Source: Symbiodinium natans | Taxonomy: Eukaryota; Sar; Dinophyceae; Suessiales; Symbiodiniaceae | Assembly: GCA_905221605.1 (NCBI GenBank) | Contig: CAJNDS010000552.1 | Coordinates: forward strand, 1-64,000 | Direction of reading: 5' to 3' | Length of the DNA stretch: 64,000 bases | Part shown: piece after piece, positions 11,501 to 19,744 of the stretch | How the letters are laid out: every line of letters starts with the position of its first letter | How positions within the stretch are numbered: position 1 is the stretch's first letter | The notes under the pieces: model-generated | Seen by the model: only the letters and a program-made list of their open reading frames with translations | What the model was told of the DNA's origin: nothing | The model's database searches: none | Made by a program: the position numbers and the translations under genes

Positions 11501-11953
11501 TGGCACTAATTTGCGCAGGCCACACAGAGAGGCCGATATGTTAGCGCGTAAACACGGATCGCAGGGATCATGGGAGAGTTGGACCAAACGGTTACGCAAG
11601 CGGCGCAAACCTTGCGTGCCGCGGGACTCCTGGCCAGAAGTAGCAGTCCTAGCGTGCGGGATTTCAGAATAGCCACGAGGCTCAAAGGCAGAAGAACGAG
11701 GAACAGCATGGTGGTTGGAGTGGGAGTCAGGGTCCTGCAGGGCTTGCTCAGCCGTATCAGAGAGGAGACGCCAGGCCATCTCCAGGTCATGCGACTGCAA
11801 AGCTCTATCAAAAGCTTCCTGTGACCAGCAAGCTGTCCACCTAGCATGGTCAGTGCAAGCGTCAGGTGTGCGCAAGGCGGAGCGCTTAGGCAAGACAAAA
11901 CCCCGAAAACACGACGAGAGGTCTGGGTGTAGCACACCGAAACGTGATCCCAC
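8537..11953 (-). CDS. Reverse transcriptase - zinc knuckle - RNase H polyprotein
   Basis: Of 1,138 residues, the RT core spans roughly 270-620: motif A with Asp409 in FIQQDLKNFFDHL, motif B GFVQGCPFSP (466-475), and motif C GFIFIDD with Asp501-Asp502 (FIDD rather than the usual YADD). A Cys/His cluster follows (CACGSK...HLTWTC), a zinc knuckle between RT and RNase H. RNase H occupies about 905-1060: ATDGSS, RSEACAL, VLVDCQSAL and a late KIADEQ give the acidic set. It copies the LINE RNA at the nicked target and removes the RNA strand. The first codon (GTG, 11953) is only where the frame opens. The natural upstream partner is the endonuclease in the next frame, so the true start was probably continuous with it. 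Confidence 0.92.
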   Translation of the reverse strand: MGSRFGVLHPDLSSCFRGFVLPKRSALRTPDACTDHARWTACWSQEAFDRALQSHDLEMAWRLLSDTAEQALQDPDSHSNHHAVPRSSAFEPRGYSEIPHARTATSGQESRGTQGLRRLRNRLVQLSHDPCDPCLRANISASLCGLRKLVPELPHMPLAQLEHFAQCVQDLYDSYVTSEKEARIFRWKCMVQESPNKQVAWLRRRADLALELQARPLPVTDVATAIHPISVLKEHGPKWEKLWTYPEDDPVRLDDINDILKDVPACPASEIMLTLEPQDLVRQAKHMSGKAPGHDSWSADDLARLPLNWWANLAQIWNSIIAGAPVPLTWSRALVALIPKKVVNTRPLGLCPIVWRIGARAIVGKLRPWIHQWITPLAFGGAPGTSCADAHLRITAAILKGAKEFIQQDLKNFFDHLSLPAVLPVLAHLGAPHALTHVLKSFYRCPTRLFKVGRFVAGGWVGVSRGFVQGCPFSPLVALAVGHAWSHHSLSRDVRGFIFIDDRLLWPRPEASCPVESTAIALARSDHFDSTFKLRCERDKCAYVTVPGQGRLGGLAQARGYQELARLDFLGIALDVEALEGRPLKLILDKVLFRVRFLKCLPISLHRKVILIRSMAFSCFTWCAGVAMPEPQILRSIQHEISALFRGAFKQEVPFFLMHEILGWESSPQFACDFAALQVANRFAVRRPSWYDDLPLDEAFVTWPDVMPVARDAVHRLGWSILPGGSGITRCDANGVRVFKFGFSNISVLKSWLTAAFRDDGVYQCRRVQRRGHRDEEACARGLDLPAPATGHSFDFAAHRAAFFGLGTLAQKRAAAASGGSFWYHNPVKCRTVTPEDPAASCACGSKFPSRPHLTWTCPVTASLRQGLPPPTDRASERLFAPPLKPFPPAPSGPNADVFRDEVAADLYSALTTTDEILVATDGSSFEDVGGYAIVIRAGTGIHSHASGNDDEDQSAFRSEACALQVLASALAAIVGKVAGNVTVLVDCQSALRAIESPLRSALPLLFEEIAKNFLAAKESGLTTRFMWVPAHDRHDKWSPNWGYDAALCRNLNKIADEQAGAAQKRRWTRSLRAAWHKELATARAWSAKAICNSAKASETYRDFLLESKCSANANPPAASRKDAEDLRPGVADVVGVG

Positions 11954-12624
11954 GGTCCCTCTATATGTGAAACCTCAGAGGCAGAGACCCTGAAATCGGA
12001 CACAGCAAAGTCAATGCGGCGCGTACGACGAGGGTTGGTGCACGGCAAAGCGAAAGGGAAAGCAGAGTCCAAGCAGTTCAGTGAACCCTCACATGCGTGA
12101 CGAGCAATAGCACCTTCATCGTCAGTGGCATTCCAGTCCCCAAAGAGGACAAAACGTCCACCAAAGGATTTGGCAAAAGCCACGAGGGCATCGACTAAGG
12201 CATCCGTGGCATGTTGATCCCCTGGGTACCCATAGGAGGCAACCACTAACAAAGGGTACAAGGCGTCTTGGATGGAGACTTGTATCAAACCTGCTGCCGC
12301 ACGGGCAGAGACAGTTGAGGGCAAAAGAACCGGTCTGATAGGGAGTCTAGAAACAAGGCCAACCCTATGCTTCTGGGAGCCAACTTCAGGGGAAGAAAGG
12401 ACGAGGCTGCAACCGGCCCTGCGCCACTCCTTGGTGTAGGCCACGGCTCCAAAGGCATGCACATCAATTTCCTGCAAAGAAATCAGGTCGGCAAGATTGT
12501 TATTGATGAGGTCAAGCGTGGCCTGAACTTTAGATGGGCCATTGCAGTTGACATTGCAAGTGAGGAGGCGAACTCGGGGGTCGCGCATCCTACGTGGGTG
12601 CTGAGCTTTAGATTGCGAAGTCAC
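11506..12624 (-). CDS. APE-type endonuclease (EEP fold) of the LINE
   Basis: Residues about 17-230 form an endonuclease/exonuclease/phosphatase domain: LLTCNVNCNG, catalytic glutamate in SLQEIDV, VLFGDWNATDDEG, RRIDFAVSD and the terminal GPWDHVSV corresponding to the family's S/DH motif. It nicks target DNA to prime reverse transcription. The frame opens at GTG 12624, overlapping the TGA of ORF1 (12621-12623); the first ATG is 12588, just before the domain. After the WDH motif the frame runs on for about 140 residues of unlike composition, which is out-of-frame reading of the RT protein's N terminus. So only about 11940-12588 is genuinely endonuclease. Confidence 0.9.
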   Translation of the reverse strand: MTSQSKAQHPRRMRDPRVRLLTCNVNCNGPSKVQATLDLINNNLADLISLQEIDVHAFGAVAYTKEWRRAGCSLVLSSPEVGSQKHRVGLVSRLPIRPVLLPSTVSARAAAGLIQVSIQDALYPLLVVASYGYPGDQHATDALVDALVAFAKSFGGRFVLFGDWNATDDEGAIARHACEGSLNCLDSAFPFALPCTNPRRTRRIDFAVSDFRVSASEVSHIEGPWDHVSVCYTQTSRRVFGVLSCLSAPPCAHLTLALTMLGGQLAGHRKLLIELCSRMTWRWPGVSSLIRLSKPCRTLTPTPTTMLFLVLLPLSLVAILKSRTLGLLLLARSPAARKVCAACVTVWSNSPMIPAIRVYALTYRPLCVACAN

Positions 12625-15600
12625 ACCGAAGGCAGCGTCCCGAAATCCAACCCCTTAATGGCCTTCAAGGCAGTGTCAAAGGTTGCCTCTAAAACACTGG
12701 TCTCAATGCCATACTTGAGAGGATAACGCTTGCACCAGGCACGCACCAGGCCAAGCTTGCGGATGGCTTGCTTGTTGGAGTGGAGGCCTCGCCCACAGTG
12801 AGGGCCATGCGCGCTAGCGTCGGTTGAGTTGTAGAGGCATCGCATGCACCTAGAGCAACGCCACGCCTGCTGCATGGAGACGGCCTTGGACTTATTCTTC
12901 CTTGTGCGGAAGATGGGCCAGGTGAAAGGCTGCATTCCCCTCTTTATGAGCTCAATGCGGTCACGAAACTTCTCAGCAATTGCAGCATTGGCTTTTCTGA
13001 CACGGTTCGTCTGGGACCTGGATTGGATGCCAAGTGCACGTTGATAATCCACATTGGGCATGTGAGGGTGGGCTTTCTTGAGGTGGTTACGACAGATAGC
13101 ACGCACGGTGCTAGGGGCGAGGGCCTTCCCGAAGGCCTTGCGCATACCGATGTCGCACTCGGGGCACTTCCAGTGGTAATGGTGCGGAGCACCAGGGAGG
13201 CTTTCAAGGTACTCAAAAGATCGCTTCTGGCTCTGATTCAGTCCAGCACCATTGTGGAACCCGGTCAAATGCTTCCACCTGACAGTATGGAGGCTGGTGG
13301 GCGTAACCTTGGCAGTAAATGAGCACAAATCGCAGCGGAAAAGACCAGACTTGGTGATTTTGAGAGGCTTCTGCCATCGAAAGGGTTTACGCTTGGGCGC
13401 AGGGGCAATAGCCGCTCCCTCGCAGGGCTCTACGAGGTGAGTGGCATCGCTTTTCGTGGACTCTGGGCAAGATGCAAAACCACGTCTAGACCCACAACCC
13501 GACTTACCAACTGAACAGGAAATGGAGGCAGCAGGCACACCTACAGGCAAAATCTCTGCATTGGCACCATCCACGTCCAGCAGGATTGGCTTCTGGCTCG
13601 CGCTTTTGTCGCAGGCTTGTCGTTTTGAGCAGCGAGTGTCAAGACTGGCAGAAATGCAAGAAGAAGCTCGTTTGCGAGGATAAGAAACCGCTAACGAACT
13701 TGGGGCTCGTTTCGGGTTTGCCTTGGCAGCGCTGGCAGTCTGGCAGCTGGCTTCAGACATGACCGAAGGGGCTCGCCTGCGCACAGGTGTGTTGCACGAA
13801 GAGGCTTGACTACTTCTACCACCAGCCCGAAGGCCTAGGACCGGGCCGGCGCTGACCTTAGCGTAAGTGTCCGGGTATTTGGCTCCCACCTTTGGAACAA
13901 GCAGGTCGATGTGCTTATCTGTGTACCAGAGCACTAAGGTGCGAGGAGCTTTGCAATGCACAGCAATAGGCGAGAAGTCAACGCCCTGCGGCCACACTAC
14001 GATTTTGACGTTGTAGATCCTGGCTAAGGCAATGAGTTCTGCCTCCCCGAGGAACACGCCGTTCTTTTCAATCATGCTCATATATTGCTGGAAATCCGTG
14101 GCTGACTTCTGTCCACGCGGATCCAAACCATCCCACTCTTTTTCGTATCGTTCATGCTTGAGCATGTGCGTAACAAGCTCGGCTCTGATGACTCGCGGGT
14201 GGGCAGGCTGTGGTTCGCCAAGGAATTCCAAACCTTTCTGCACAGCATGTAGCATGCAATTCCCATCCTTGGGACACTCAACCAACTTGAGGTCCTCGGG
14301 AACAGGTCGTACCTGCTGGGCCTGTCTCTTCGGGGCAGACTCAGGCTTCTGTTGTTCTCCGGACTCAGCGGGGAGCTCAACTGACTTCGCAGCTACTGCC
14401 GGGGCCGGAGCAGCAGGCATGACCGGAACAGTGAGAGTACGGACAGGTCGCTGCTGGACTTGTTGTGGCCTGCTTGGGGCATGGGTAGCCCAAAGGGTGA
14501 CATTGGCGCCAAGGTGCTCAACCACAACAGGGATAAGGTCACAATCTCCATGGCCTGCCTTAGGTTTGGCTCTAAACCTAAACGAAACCCACTGTTTCTG
14601 CCGGCGGTGGCTGAGCAGTTGGAGGTCTTCAAAGGACTCGGCCAATAGCTGCTGAACAGCTCGCTGATCCCATGAGGCTGGGACATCAGTGATCTGCCAC
14701 ACGCGACGGGTTGCCTCGCCGTTTCCCAAGGGTCTGCGGAAGCCAAGGCGGCCACCGGACACGATCAGCCCAAGGCTACAGGACAAGTTTGCAACTCTCT
14801 CTAGGTAAGCTTGCGGTTTATCGCCAGGAGCCTTGTCAACCCATTCAACAGCAAAAGGTGGGCCTATTCCACGAGGCGTCGAGAGGAAAACCCCATTGCG
14901 ACCCGATACAGCCATCAAAGAAGTTAAGTCCTCTTCAGGGATTCTTGCCAAACCAAAGAAAGTCTCAAACTCGCCGTCCCTAGATTTCTCACGCACCCAC
15001 CCGAAAGTGTCTAAGGCCTGAACATGATGTGAGGCGATCCAGGTTAGGGCGGCCCGAGCCGGGTTCTTCTCAAAATCGGTCCACAACTGCTTGTCACAGA
15101 AACGCTTGGCGGCCTTAATGAAGGCAACAATGCTCTTGGTAGGGTTGATTTTCACAACCTTGCTGCCTATCCCCTTCGGATGAGGAGCGGCCCCCAGGTT
15201 GCCTTCGGACACACACTGCACGACACGCGCTTGCCGAAACACTAGGCGGTCGCCAATCCTTCCGGGGATCTTCTGTGTGTCGGTCTTAGTGCCCTCCTCC
15301 GGGAGATGGACAGTGGTGACCTTATAAGGCTTCGTGGCTCCTCGAAGTATGGAGTGCACGGATTGGATCTGAGCAGCACTGGCAAACACAACCGCTTCAA
15401 CCGACTGACCGGTAGGGGTGTCATCAACAAACTTGCCGAAGGACTCAAAGTTGACCAGTTGTCCTGACCAATCCTGAGCTCGAAGTTGAAACTCGCCCTG
15501 TGGTTGCTTGCGTGCGACGACCTGCCACCCTTCTTCAGGCTCAAATGCCTTGTGCGCCTCACTAAGCGTGGTACCCTTGCCATGCCCCTTGCCTTTGTTT

Positions 15601-16724
15601 TTGTCCTTGCCAGGTGCGACGTAGACTTGGCGAGCAGGAGGTTCAGCAGGGGTTTGTCCCGTAGCTGTCGTTTCAACCTGCTGTTTCTTCTTGCGTCGCT
15701 TGGATTTGGCCTGTGAAGGAGCGTCGTTGTCAGCAGGTCGTTTGTCTTGTCCAGATGCAAGCGTTGCTGAACCATCTCGTCCCGAAACTCCCTGGTGGGG
15801 CAAAGCTTTGGCAACTATCGCAGTCCAATCGATGCTCGCCAAAGCGATCTGCAAAGACTGCGTAACCGTATTTTGCACCATCTCTTGGATTTGTTTTCTG
15901 GTTTCCTCATCAAGAGGGCCAGGGTTGGATGCTTCTCCTATTCTCTGGGCTTTGAGTGGATCAAAGCTAAAACACACAGTGGGGAGTAGAGCAGTCAAAA
16001 CTGTCCATCCCTCAAACCAGCCCCTCGGAAGCTGACCGAAGAGCAACATGTTGTACTTATCGTGAATCAGGTAATCGGCCTCGAGGCACTGGTCGCCGAA
16101 CGCAATGTCCGCCCGGGTGATCGTCTCCTTCAGGTAAAGGAACTGGCCGCTCCGCGCTGCCGCCACGCCCACTGGGATCTGTATGTCCTTGAAGAGAATC
16201 GGCTCATTGGTGACGAGGTTCTGGCCGCCTTCCCCAGCTGCCCAAGCCCCATCAGGCTGTTTAAACCAATCCTCCATGTCCAAGTCCACATCGCCTCCAT
16301 AGTCCGCCATGGTTTGCCAGTACGAGTCTGGCCTCTTCTCTTCAGCAAGGCCTGACGCCTGCCAATTGTCCCTCCATTCATTACTGCTGTCACAAGCACT
16401 GAGCCAGCCAGCGAAGCCAAGGCCCCATCTCGAGGATCCAGTCCAGAGCATGCTGCCAGGAACCCCAACACCTTTCCAAATCTCAGCCCACTGCCTAATT
16501 GCAGACGGATCAGCGACTTCAGCCCAGGCCTCCACAAGCCTGCCAGGCTGCTGCAAGAGATCTCGGAGAAATCTCTTGCTTCCCCCCTTCGCGAATCTCA
16601 CTTGGCCAAGCCACTTTGGGTAGGAAATGGCGCTTCTTTCCTCGAAATGAGCCCTCATGGCTCCCAGCTGCTTTCTCATCCATCGCTTCCAACCACTCAT
16701 CGTGCCTCCGGAGGATGGTGCCAT
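12621..16724 (-). CDS. LINE ORF1: OTU cysteine protease and C2H2-type zinc fingers, with an NPGP motif
   Basis: The frame is open from 16748; the first ATG is 16724. Counting from 16748: residues 245-262 are hydrophobic, followed by RIGEASNPGP (269-278), resembling the 2A peptide core NPGP. About 335-400 is basic and low complexity (nuclear-localisation-like RRKKK). About 400-760 is unrecognised. 818-953 is an OTU-type cysteine protease with DGNCM (Cys831) and a late KHIDLL (His946). The C terminus has Cys/His clusters: C1139-C1142...H1160-H1165, C1195-C1198...H1222-H1227 and C1298-C1301...H1314-H1317. ORF1 proteins bind the element RNA; an OTU domain could act on ubiquitin or cut the polyprotein (inference). 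The stop overlaps the endonuclease ORF. Confidence 0.88.
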   Translation of the reverse strand: MAPSSGGTMSGWKRWMRKQLGAMRAHFEERSAISYPKWLGQVRFAKGGSKRFLRDLLQQPGRLVEAWAEVADPSAIRQWAEIWKGVGVPGSMLWTGSSRWGLGFAGWLSACDSSNEWRDNWQASGLAEEKRPDSYWQTMADYGGDVDLDMEDWFKQPDGAWAAGEGGQNLVTNEPILFKDIQIPVGVAAARSGQFLYLKETITRADIAFGDQCLEADYLIHDKYNMLLFGQLPRGWFEGWTVLTALLPTVCFSFDPLKAQRIGEASNPGPLDEETRKQIQEMVQNTVTQSLQIALASIDWTAIVAKALPHQGVSGRDGSATLASGQDKRPADNDAPSQAKSKRRKKKQQVETTATGQTPAEPPARQVYVAPGKDKNKGKGHGKGTTLSEAHKAFEPEEGWQVVARKQPQGEFQLRAQDWSGQLVNFESFGKFVDDTPTGQSVEAVVFASAAQIQSVHSILRGATKPYKVTTVHLPEEGTKTDTQKIPGRIGDRLVFRQARVVQCVSEGNLGAAPHPKGIGSKVVKINPTKSIVAFIKAAKRFCDKQLWTDFEKNPARAALTWIASHHVQALDTFGWVREKSRDGEFETFFGLARIPEEDLTSLMAVSGRNGVFLSTPRGIGPPFAVEWVDKAPGDKPQAYLERVANLSCSLGLIVSGGRLGFRRPLGNGEATRRVWQITDVPASWDQRAVQQLLAESFEDLQLLSHRRQKQWVSFRFRAKPKAGHGDCDLIPVVVEHLGANVTLWATHAPSRPQQVQQRPVRTLTVPVMPAAPAPAVAAKSVELPAESGEQQKPESAPKRQAQQVRPVPEDLKLVECPKDGNCMLHAVQKGLEFLGEPQPAHPRVIRAELVTHMLKHERYEKEWDGLDPRGQKSATDFQQYMSMIEKNGVFLGEAELIALARIYNVKIVVWPQGVDFSPIAVHCKAPRTLVLWYTDKHIDLLVPKVGAKYPDTYAKVSAGPVLGLRAGGRSSQASSCNTPVRRRAPSVMSEASCQTASAAKANPKRAPSSLAVSYPRKRASSCISASLDTRCSKRQACDKSASQKPILLDVDGANAEILPVGVPAASISCSVGKSGCGSRRGFASCPESTKSDATHLVEPCEGAAIAPAPKRKPFRWQKPLKITKSGLFRCDLCSFTAKVTPTSLHTVRWKHLTGFHNGAGLNQSQKRSFEYLESLPGAPHHYHWKCPECDIGMRKAFGKALAPSTVRAICRNHLKKAHPHMPNVDYQRALGIQSRSQTNRVRKANAAIAEKFRDRIELIKRGMQPFTWPIFRTRKNKSKAVSMQQAWRCSRCMRCLYNSTDASAHGPHCGRGLHSNKQAIRKLGLVRAWCKRYPLKYGIETSVLEATFDTALKAIKGLDFGTLPSV

Positions 16725-17018
16725 GGCTCGCAAGACACCTACCAGCAAGACCCTGTTGGCCGCCTGCTAACCCCCAGGCGTTTTCAGCTTGGAACTCGGG
16801 AAGTTCGAGTCTTGAGCCCAAGCTCATGCGTTCTTTGGGGGAAGGGATGCCGCTGTACGCGTACGTGACACACGGCGCTGCCAGCCATGTCTCCCTTGTG
16901 AGTTCAAAAATTAACCCTGACACTCTGCCTTTGAACCCTAGACCGCACCCTGAGCGGATTAATAAGGTGTGGCGTCGCTGTCCAAGGGATAATCGGGGTG
17001 TTTTTGGTCTCTGAACGA

Positions 17019-17454
17019 ATGAACAGTAGTGAGAGTAGCCGTCACATTGACCCTCAACATCCAGCAGCCTTGTTTGATGAGATAGAGGGACATCAGGAGT
17101 TTCAAGCTTTCCGAAAGACGAGCTTCACTGACAGTAGCAGGTGACCTCCTCCTGAACGGCTAGCTTAGGGTTTAGGGTTTAGAGTTTAGGGTTTAGGGTT
17201 TAGGGTTGGGGTTTAGGGTTTAGGGTTTAGGGTTTAGGGTTTAGGGTTTAGGGTTTAGGGTTTAGGGTTTAGGGTTTAGGGTTTAGGGTTTAGGGTTTAG
17301 GGTTTTTCGTCAACCTGACTAACGTGCTGCCTACAGATGCGGCTGGTGCCGGGGTTGTCAAGACAAAACACCGCGAGGAATCCAGACTTTCGAGGTTTCT
17401 GCGTGTTCTGCGGTCAAGCAAACCTGCCACCAACGTTCTCTTGGCAGCACATAG
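17019..17454 (+). CDS. Small two-exon gene whose intron is mostly telomere repeat
   Basis: ATG at 17019 opens exon 1 (to 17140), ending AG|gtgacc. Exon 2 starts after ctacag at 17337 and runs to TAG 17452-17454. The phases match (AG+A) and give a 79-residue product with HPAALFDEIEGHQEFQAF in the first half and a Cys-rich RCGWCRGCQDKT at the junction. No family is recognised; the Cys pattern hints at metal binding. The 196-bp intron is canonical GT-AG, and about 140 bp of it is TTTAGGG repeat. The gene begins about 100 bp beyond the LINE's possible 5' end, so upstream exons could have been separated by the insertion. Confidence 0.6.
17165..17305 (+). repeat. Telomere-like array, TTTAGGG orientation, in an intron
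   Basis: About 20 units with two variants (TTTAGAG and a GGGG interruption). Lies wholly between the donor at 17141 and the acceptor at 17336. Confidence 0.97.
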
Positions 17455-17883
17455 CTAAGCCAGTTCGCCTTGACCTATTTCCCGGGCAGTGTAGCCCCTA
17501 ACCTGCCTCGAGAAGCCCTGAACCCTTGCGTCTGTGTTTAGCTTCCCAGACGGCCTAGAACCTAGAGAGTGGGCTGAGGGATTTTGGATTTAGAGTGTCG
17601 GGTTTGTGGGGGATAGGCCATCGTGGGGCTCTGGGTGCCATTCTGCGCTCAGGTGTAAACCAGGGCAGTCTTTCTGGATTTGAGCTGTGCCCGCAGGTAG
17701 CTGAAGTGCATGCGAGGTTAGATCGGAACTCTCTACACCCCCCTTCCCCAATGAGTACACTCCCTGAGCTCCTTTAAGCATGCGCATGGGGGAAACCAAG
17801 CCAACCCAGCTATGTCTCGTGACCGCTCTAGACCTCACAGCACTTGCTGGAGTATCAATGCGCCCATGCCAGAGCTGAGTCCA

Positions 17884-18497
17884 GGGAAGCCGCCCTGGAC
17901 AAGAAGTTTGGCATCGCAAACCATTTTTCCCGACAGGCAAGATGAACTTTTGGAGAACCTGTCGTTGAGGGGCTGGCAGCTACTAGCACTACGCTGCTCT
18001 GCTCCACTCAATGTGTTGGAACGGGCCCATGGAGCAAATCTCCAGCCTCAGCCCAACGGGCTGTTCAAGCTCAGACTCAACTTCCTTTGCGCAGAGTCTC
18101 GCGGTGTGTTGCTCCTTTGACGATGCGACATTCCAGCACGATCTTCCCCCCAAAGCCAAACGGCTCCAAAAGCAGTCATGAGCAATGCCGAGCAACCGCC
18201 GGCAGCTTTTCCAGGCTTGCGAGAGAGCGAGCTTTCCAGTGTTCCAGGCCATTGGCATGGCAGACTATAAGAAACGGGGTAAGCTGCAAGCGTTGAGCAG
18301 TCCAGATCCTGAGCGAGATGTCCGACATCTAAAGTCGCTCAAAATCATGCCGCTTACCTGTCAGTTGGTGCTGCTGCAGTGGTCCTGAGGATTTTATCAA
18401 GTTCGAATCAGCCCGGCACATCAATGCAGTAGCAGGGCTTTTGCAGACTAAAAAGTTTCTGCAGCAGCTAGTTCGGGCACGTGGATCAGCAATTTAA
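17884..18497 (+). CDS. Exon group of an unknown gene
   Basis: Exon 17884-17936 (after gagtccag, ending CAG|gcaaga, a GC donor) encodes EAALDKKFGIANHFSRQ. A frame at about 18100-18176 encodes CSFDDATFQHDLPPKAKRL. 18185-18277 encodes RQLFQACERASFPVFQAIG and ends at G|gtaagc. The last exon, after ctgctgcag (about 18380), runs to TAA 18495-18497 with PEDFIKFESARHINAVAGLL. Codon character is good throughout, but I could not join all phases, so one or two exon edges are wrong. An overlapping long frame at 17812-18120 is the alternative reading for the first part. No family recognised. Confidence 0.5.
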
Positions 18498-18499
18498 GG

Positions 18500-19110
18500 C
18501 TGGTGAGTAACATCAGTATTGCTTGCAACTTGCGATGTTTTTTTTGTCAATGTGCTTCTCACGCTAGTTGGTCCGCGGAAAGGTTACTCAGTACACAAAG
18601 CAGCTCGGACCTCGCACACAATCTTCACAGGTTACCAAAGCAGGGCAAAGCTAGGATCCTGAGCCGTCTACTCCTCGAACCCTAAACCCTTAACCCAGTG
18701 CTTTCGGGATATCGGGCGAGGCCGGCCAAAATTTTATCAATGGTGCCAGGGGTGGAGTCGAGAATGTTCTCGAAGAACGCAGCAGTGACAGCGCTGTCGA
18801 AGAGATCTAGCCCATTCCCTTCCTCGATGCTTCTCCTTCGTTTTATGGACTTCAACAAAGAACTCTGTGTCCAACTCTTACTTTTTTGGACTTCAGCGAT
18901 ACAATTTATGGAATGGATCCCAGCCGCTCGGTTTCTGAACTGACGTCCGCCTTCTATACGCAGTCCGGCCCCTCGATTTCGCATTTGTTATTTGTACTTG
19001 TTGATGTTTGTTTTAGAGGGGGGGGGACCCTGATGTGAAAAACCAACAAAATTGAGAGATTCTGGGACGGCGGAGGGCGCCCTGGATTGTTTAAAACCCT
19101 AATCCCTAAG
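18500..19110. other. No clear gene
   Basis: Open frames exist on both strands at 18682-18984. The minus-strand one (containing DLFDSAVTAAFFENIL) looks marginally better, but neither has splice-like borders. No repeat structure beyond a short CCCTAAA tract at 18679-18695. Confidence 0.4.
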
Positions 19111-19211
19111 CCCTAATTTAGATGAGGTACTGCTCTCACTTGAATCCACTATAGTTCGCTGTCACTGTACACACTTGGCAGAGCAGTGCTATGAGCCTGC
19201 TTGAGGCATGA

Positions 19212-19405
19212 GTTGGGATGTTCCCCCCTTCTACGAACAGCTCCTTAACAGGGATGTTATACTACCCCCTATTGTAATAGGGATTATAGTACCCAGAAAT
19301 TGTACCGGGGATTAGAGTACCTCTTATTGTACTAGGGATCATAGTCTGGATTCTGGTAGTCCCTATTAAGCGCTGGGCTGTATGTATAGGGGGGGAACGT
19401 TTCCA
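19212..19405. mobile_element. Hairpin element, family A, with 8-bp target duplication
   Basis: 194-bp element with inverted ends: left GTTGGGATGTTCCCCCC, right GGGGGGGAACGTTTCCA. It is flanked by AGGCATGA on both sides (19204-19211, 19406-19413). The interior is made of repeated GGGATTATAGTACC-like words. The duplication contains AG|GC, so splicing AG|GC...AG|GC would remove the element exactly. The left-hand sequence (19119-19203) is open in one frame up to the insertion. An 8-bp duplication with short inverted ends recalls hAT-type MITEs, but no transposase is present. Confidence 0.85.
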
Positions 19406-19414
19406 AGGCATGAG

Positions 19415-19564
19415 TTAGGCTAGGGCGGTGTGGCTTGCGTGTATCAAGCTGCTCAGCCGAGTCAGATTCATGATGCTACGGCTCAGCACCAGAGGCGGGA
19501 CGTGCCAAACGCCGCCCTATCTGGCTTTTGTCAGACGAAACAGCACTGCAGCTGAAGCTTTTGG
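19415..19564 (+). CDS. Candidate exon
   Basis: The frame encoding YQAAQPSQIHDATAQHQRRD and GFCQTKQHC has coding-like composition and runs to the TTTAGGG array. A second frame is also open. The acceptor is not obvious because hairpin element A1 was inserted just upstream. Low confidence; kept because nothing else explains the composition. Confidence 0.3.
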
Positions 19565-19649
19565 TTTAGGGTTTAGGGTTTAGGGTTTAGGGTTTAGGGT
19601 TTAGGGTTTAGGGTTTAGGGTTTAGGGTTTAGGGTTTAGGGTTTAGGGG
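19565..19649 (+). repeat. Telomere-like array, TTTAGGG
   Basis: About 12 units. Forms an inverted pair with the CCCTAAA array at 19787 around a 137-bp exon-bearing segment. Confidence 0.97.
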
Positions 19650-19744
19650 ATCCTGGATAAAGCCTCAAGAACACCAAGCCCAAGCCCTTGCGTGCACTTG
19701 GCCAGCTTGAGGTGATCAGCTGTCCAAGCAGATTCAGGACCTGA

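Larger units (their letters stand above)
8537..16748 (-). mobile_element. LINE (non-LTR) retrotransposon: OTU/C2H2 ORF1, APE endonuclease, RT, RNase H
   Basis: Transcribed right to left, three reading frames give in order a 1,375-codon ORF1, an APE-type endonuclease ORF overlapping its stop, and a 1,138-codon RT plus RNase H ORF in another frame. RNase H downstream of RT and an apurinic-type endonuclease upstream are the layout of I-like LINEs. The element has no telomere repeats and no introns, unlike its surroundings, which suggests later insertion. One frame break (about 11950) separates endonuclease from RT, so this copy is probably not autonomous unless the break is programmed or an assembly error. 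The 5' end lies between 16750 and about 17018, where a plus-strand gene starts. Confidence 0.93.

Noticed and set aside
13023-14655. Plus-strand ORFs up to 207 codons over the LINE ORF1
   Set aside because: Antisense shadows of a clearly coding frame; composition is Ser/Pro/Arg-rich without motifs.
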